Below are positions 61,669-64,000 of a stretch of DNA of 64,000 nucleotides, piece after piece. This DNA comes from Chrysomallon squamiferum. Lineage: Eukaryota > Mollusca > Gastropoda > Neomphalida > Peltospiridae. The stretch is taken from NCBI GenBank assembly GCA_012295275.1, contig CM022679.1:5571657-5635656 (forward strand), in the 5' to 3' direction. The translations under genes and the position numbers were made by a program. Within the stretch, counting starts at the first letter, position 1. Each line of letters opens with the position of its first letter. The notes under the pieces were generated by a model. The model ran no database searches. It was not told the DNA's origin and saw only the letters and a program-made list of their open reading frames with translations.

Positions 61669-63572
61669 TTGGTTTTCTGTTTCTGACAATATTACTAATA
61701 CAATTTACTTACTGTTGTCAACCTTTTATTCCACCCCCAAGCACCTTTCGACGCATACAGTGGACTGCTATGCCCAGTGTGTCGATTCCATCCTCCATGA
61801 AAATTGTAGGTCATGACATTTATATAATCGACAAATCTGAAATGATAGGTTAAGACAGCATAACACGAAAAACAAAATAGGAGGGTTCATACCGTGGCAA
61901 GACCATACCAGTGATCCGAGCAAGTAAGTTCAATCTATCGCTGAGGAACAGCCTGCCACTACACAGGATTTACTTACTTACTTATTTATTTATTTACTTA
62001 TTCAATAATTCATTTATTTATTTTGTTGCTGTTGTTGTTCTTGTGTAAGAAACTGTTTAATCTAGGAAACCTCCCAAATGTACAATGTTGATTTTGTTAA
62101 ATCATTTAAGAGTAAGGCAAAAAAAATAACAATAACAGTAATAACAAGAAAATTAATAATAATAATAATAACAACAATAACGACAGCAAAAATATAACGA
62201 CAATAATAACAATGATAATGATAATAATAATAATAATAACAGGAACAATAATAATAATATCAAAACGTGTGAAAAACGTATTAATTAGGATGCTGTTAAT
62301 ACTAATGCGAAAACATATTAATAATGAAAGAATACAGTTATTAAATGTGTGAAAAACTTATTAATACTTAAACAGTTGAAAACAGATTTATAACTGCACG
62401 GGTAATCGCTAAAACTTGTCTGAATAAGCGGATTAGCTCTCAGTACAGTTAGCCTTTGAGTGGTTGTCAGTACAAACCTGCACACTTTGTCCAGTTCATA
62501 ACCTCTCTTTATTTTCTCAATTCCAGCTGATACAGATACTCCCAGCATCAGTTTCGGCTTTCCAGTGTTTCTAGACTCTGTGTCAAAAGCCTTCCTTAGC
62601 TCCTAAAAATTCAACAAACGACCATGTTGTAATTTCACTACTGTTATTCGACCCTTTAAACATTTACTGCGTTGCTGGAGTAATAAATTATGTTTTATGT
62701 TATTTGTACTTACCTGTACAAGGGTGGTGAATCTAGTTTTGTCTGATAAAGGACTTCCTCTGCTGCCTGGGTAATTCCAGTCCAAATCAAGACCTTGAAA
62801 ACTATGTTTTCGTAAGAACGCTGTTGTGTTTGTCGCAAAATATTTTATTCTTTCTAAGTTGGCGACAAGCTTAGTAAAGATTTTAGTGCCTATGTTCCAT
62901 CCGCCCACAGAAAGAAGTGTTTTCACGTTAGGGTACATTTTAACAGCGTCATTAAACAATTGGTACCTTTAATAATAAAACTACAAATAAGGAAAAGAAG
63001 AAGAAAGAAAGAAATGGTGATAATACTTCTGTCACAACAACATCTTATAATTAGTTATACTACTAATAATAATTACTGTGACATCTTTCACGTAATAATA
63101 CTATAACCACTGCAACTACTAATAGTAGCAGTTTTGATTATGATGATGACGGTACCACAACTATATATACTGACGTATGAATGTAAGTATTAATTACAAC
63201 TGATGTAAGTACTACTTGCAACTTGCGTTTTTATATAAGTACTGTTTGTAAATGAAGTTTGTTCAAATCCTATATGTAGCGAGCATTAATATAAATGTTT
63301 GTAACTGACATATTGATGTAAGTACTAGATGTAATTTCTAGGTCTGACTGACCTAATGATACTAATAGTATTTGTGACTGACGTTTGGATGTAAGTACTG
63401 TATGTAACTGACATACTGATATAAGTACGGTCTGTATCTGATGTACTGATATAAGCACTATGTGAAATTCACGTATTCATGGAAGTATTGTTTGTAACTA
63501 AATATAACTATTCGTCTTACATTCCTTCTCCAGTATTCAAAACCTCATTTCCTTCTTCTATTGCCATAACAA
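59675..63572 (-). CDS. GH18 chitinase-like protein, catalytic residues replaced (5' end outside window)
   Basis: Minus-strand exons: 63521-63572, 62714-62966, 62478-62602, 61713-61836, 60863-61039, 60383-60502, 59675-59905. Phases join and about 359 codons are seen. GH18 signatures: VKTLLSVGGWNIGTKIF, FQGLDLDWNYPGSRGSP, INVMTYNFHGGW, GHSSPLY, LLVSIPTYGTTFTL and GGVSYWTVDQDDF. The active GH18 motif is DGxDxDWE; here the first Asp is Gln and the catalytic Glu is Asn, and the Asp of MxYD is also Asn. The fold is kept but hydrolysis is unlikely, as in chitinase-like lectins. It ends soon after the barrel with no CBM14 domain. The signal peptide and first strand exons should lie beyond 64000. Secretion and chitin or glycan binding are inferred from family. 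Confidence 0.88.
61088..61410 (+). repeat. Trinucleotide-rich intron segment (ACT/GTG)
   Basis: Degenerate actactac, tactactg and ggtggtggt runs in an intron of the chitinase-like gene. Open + frames here are compositional. Confidence 0.75.
62130..62260 (+). repeat. AAT-rich simple repeat
   Basis: ataataacaataat runs in the intron between chitinase-like exons 61713-61836 and 62478-62602. Confidence 0.8.
62714..62966 (-). CDS. GH18-like exon with altered catalytic motif
   Basis: Reads YQLFNDAVKMYPNVKTLLSV then GGWNIGTKIF and, at about 62767-62808, FQGLDLDWNYPG. The AAT codon (Asn) stands where GAA/GAG (Glu) is expected and CAA (Gln) where the first Asp is expected. Donor gtaagt; acceptor attaaag. 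Confidence 0.9.
63160..63510 (+). repeat. 30-bp minisatellite in an intron of the chitinase-like gene
   Basis: Repeats start at 63374, 63404, 63434, 63464 and 63494 with exact 30-base spacing, each near gtaactgacatactgatata. Weaker copies reach back to about 63160. The open minus frame here is a by-product. Confidence 0.85.
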
Positions 63573-64000
63573 CTAGAAGAACACAGTATAACATATTTAT
63601 CAGTACACTTAAATACAAATTAATTTTACTGCTGTTAAACACATAGATACGCACACATATATATCATATATAATGCAAACATACATACGAAAATGCATAT
63701 ACATAAACACACTTCCTATGTAATATAGTGCAAGCTAATTAGCATTACAACTAAACCAAACAAAAAATCCTATAATATAAACTATAAATCAACTGAGACC
63801 CCTATAGAAAACTTAAGATAATGAATGTTGTTTATTAAAAAAAAAGTCTTAAATACATATAGACGAACATACAAACATATATAGATACATTATTGCATAA
63901 AAATACAAATACACACACACACATGTCATGTATAATGTTTCTGAGTAGATCATTATGTAGATGATTACATCATTATCATCATCATCATCATCAGTATATC

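Noticed and set aside
61369-61853. Open frames around the poly-T run
   Set aside because: The informative coding here is the minus-strand chitinase-like exon 61713-61836; the + frames are shadows and T-run translation.

Overview
The window is AT-rich, intron-dense animal DNA with GT-AG introns, long microsatellites and decayed non-LTR and DNA transposons. Small phased exons, the LINE family and the mix of TRPM and GH18 genes suggest an invertebrate, probably a lophotrochozoan mollusc and perhaps a cephalopod. The organism is inference; nothing in the window names it.

Layout: (1) 1-27594 and 27595-about 56700 are two copies of one ancient tandem duplication. Each holds a + strand gene for a TRPM-family (transient receptor potential melastatin) cation channel: N-terminal SLOG/MHR region, six membrane segments with a YGE-type pore, TRP helix and short C-terminal tail. 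There is no kinase or NUDT9-H domain. I reconstructed both exon by exon, with splice phases checked. (2) 57354-57616 is a stub of a third unit that carries only upstream flank. (3) 59675-63572 on the - strand is the 3' part of a GH18 chitinase-like gene whose catalytic residues are replaced; its 5' exons lie past the window end.

The two TRPM copies have decayed in complementary ways. Copy 1 (4168-23230, 23 exons) keeps both ends but has a 1-base loss in exon 16 and a 1-base gain in exon 17, giving a stop just before segment S1. Copy 2 (33364-54028) lost exon 1, the 5' half of exon 2 and the last exon. It still has one unbroken reading frame of 1044 codons from an in-frame ATG inside exon 2 to a stop at the end of exon 22. 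Copy 2 also shows an exon-12 acceptor created in former intron sequence and four candidate phase-1 mini-exons in repeated intron modules. Exons 17-20 of the two copies are nearly identical while other exons differ widely, which looks like gene conversion.

Mobile DNA explains most of the rest: a broken LINE in copy 2 intron 14, a 1.16 kb insertion at the same intron of copy 1, a foldback element in intron 8 of both copies, a TIR transposon with an integrase-like Cys-rich remnant plus a fossil LINE fragment in the upstream flanks, a CpG-rich insertion in unit 2, and a Tigger/pogo-type deletion derivative at 55.8-56.5 kb. I saw no rRNA, tRNA, CRISPR or bacterial features.
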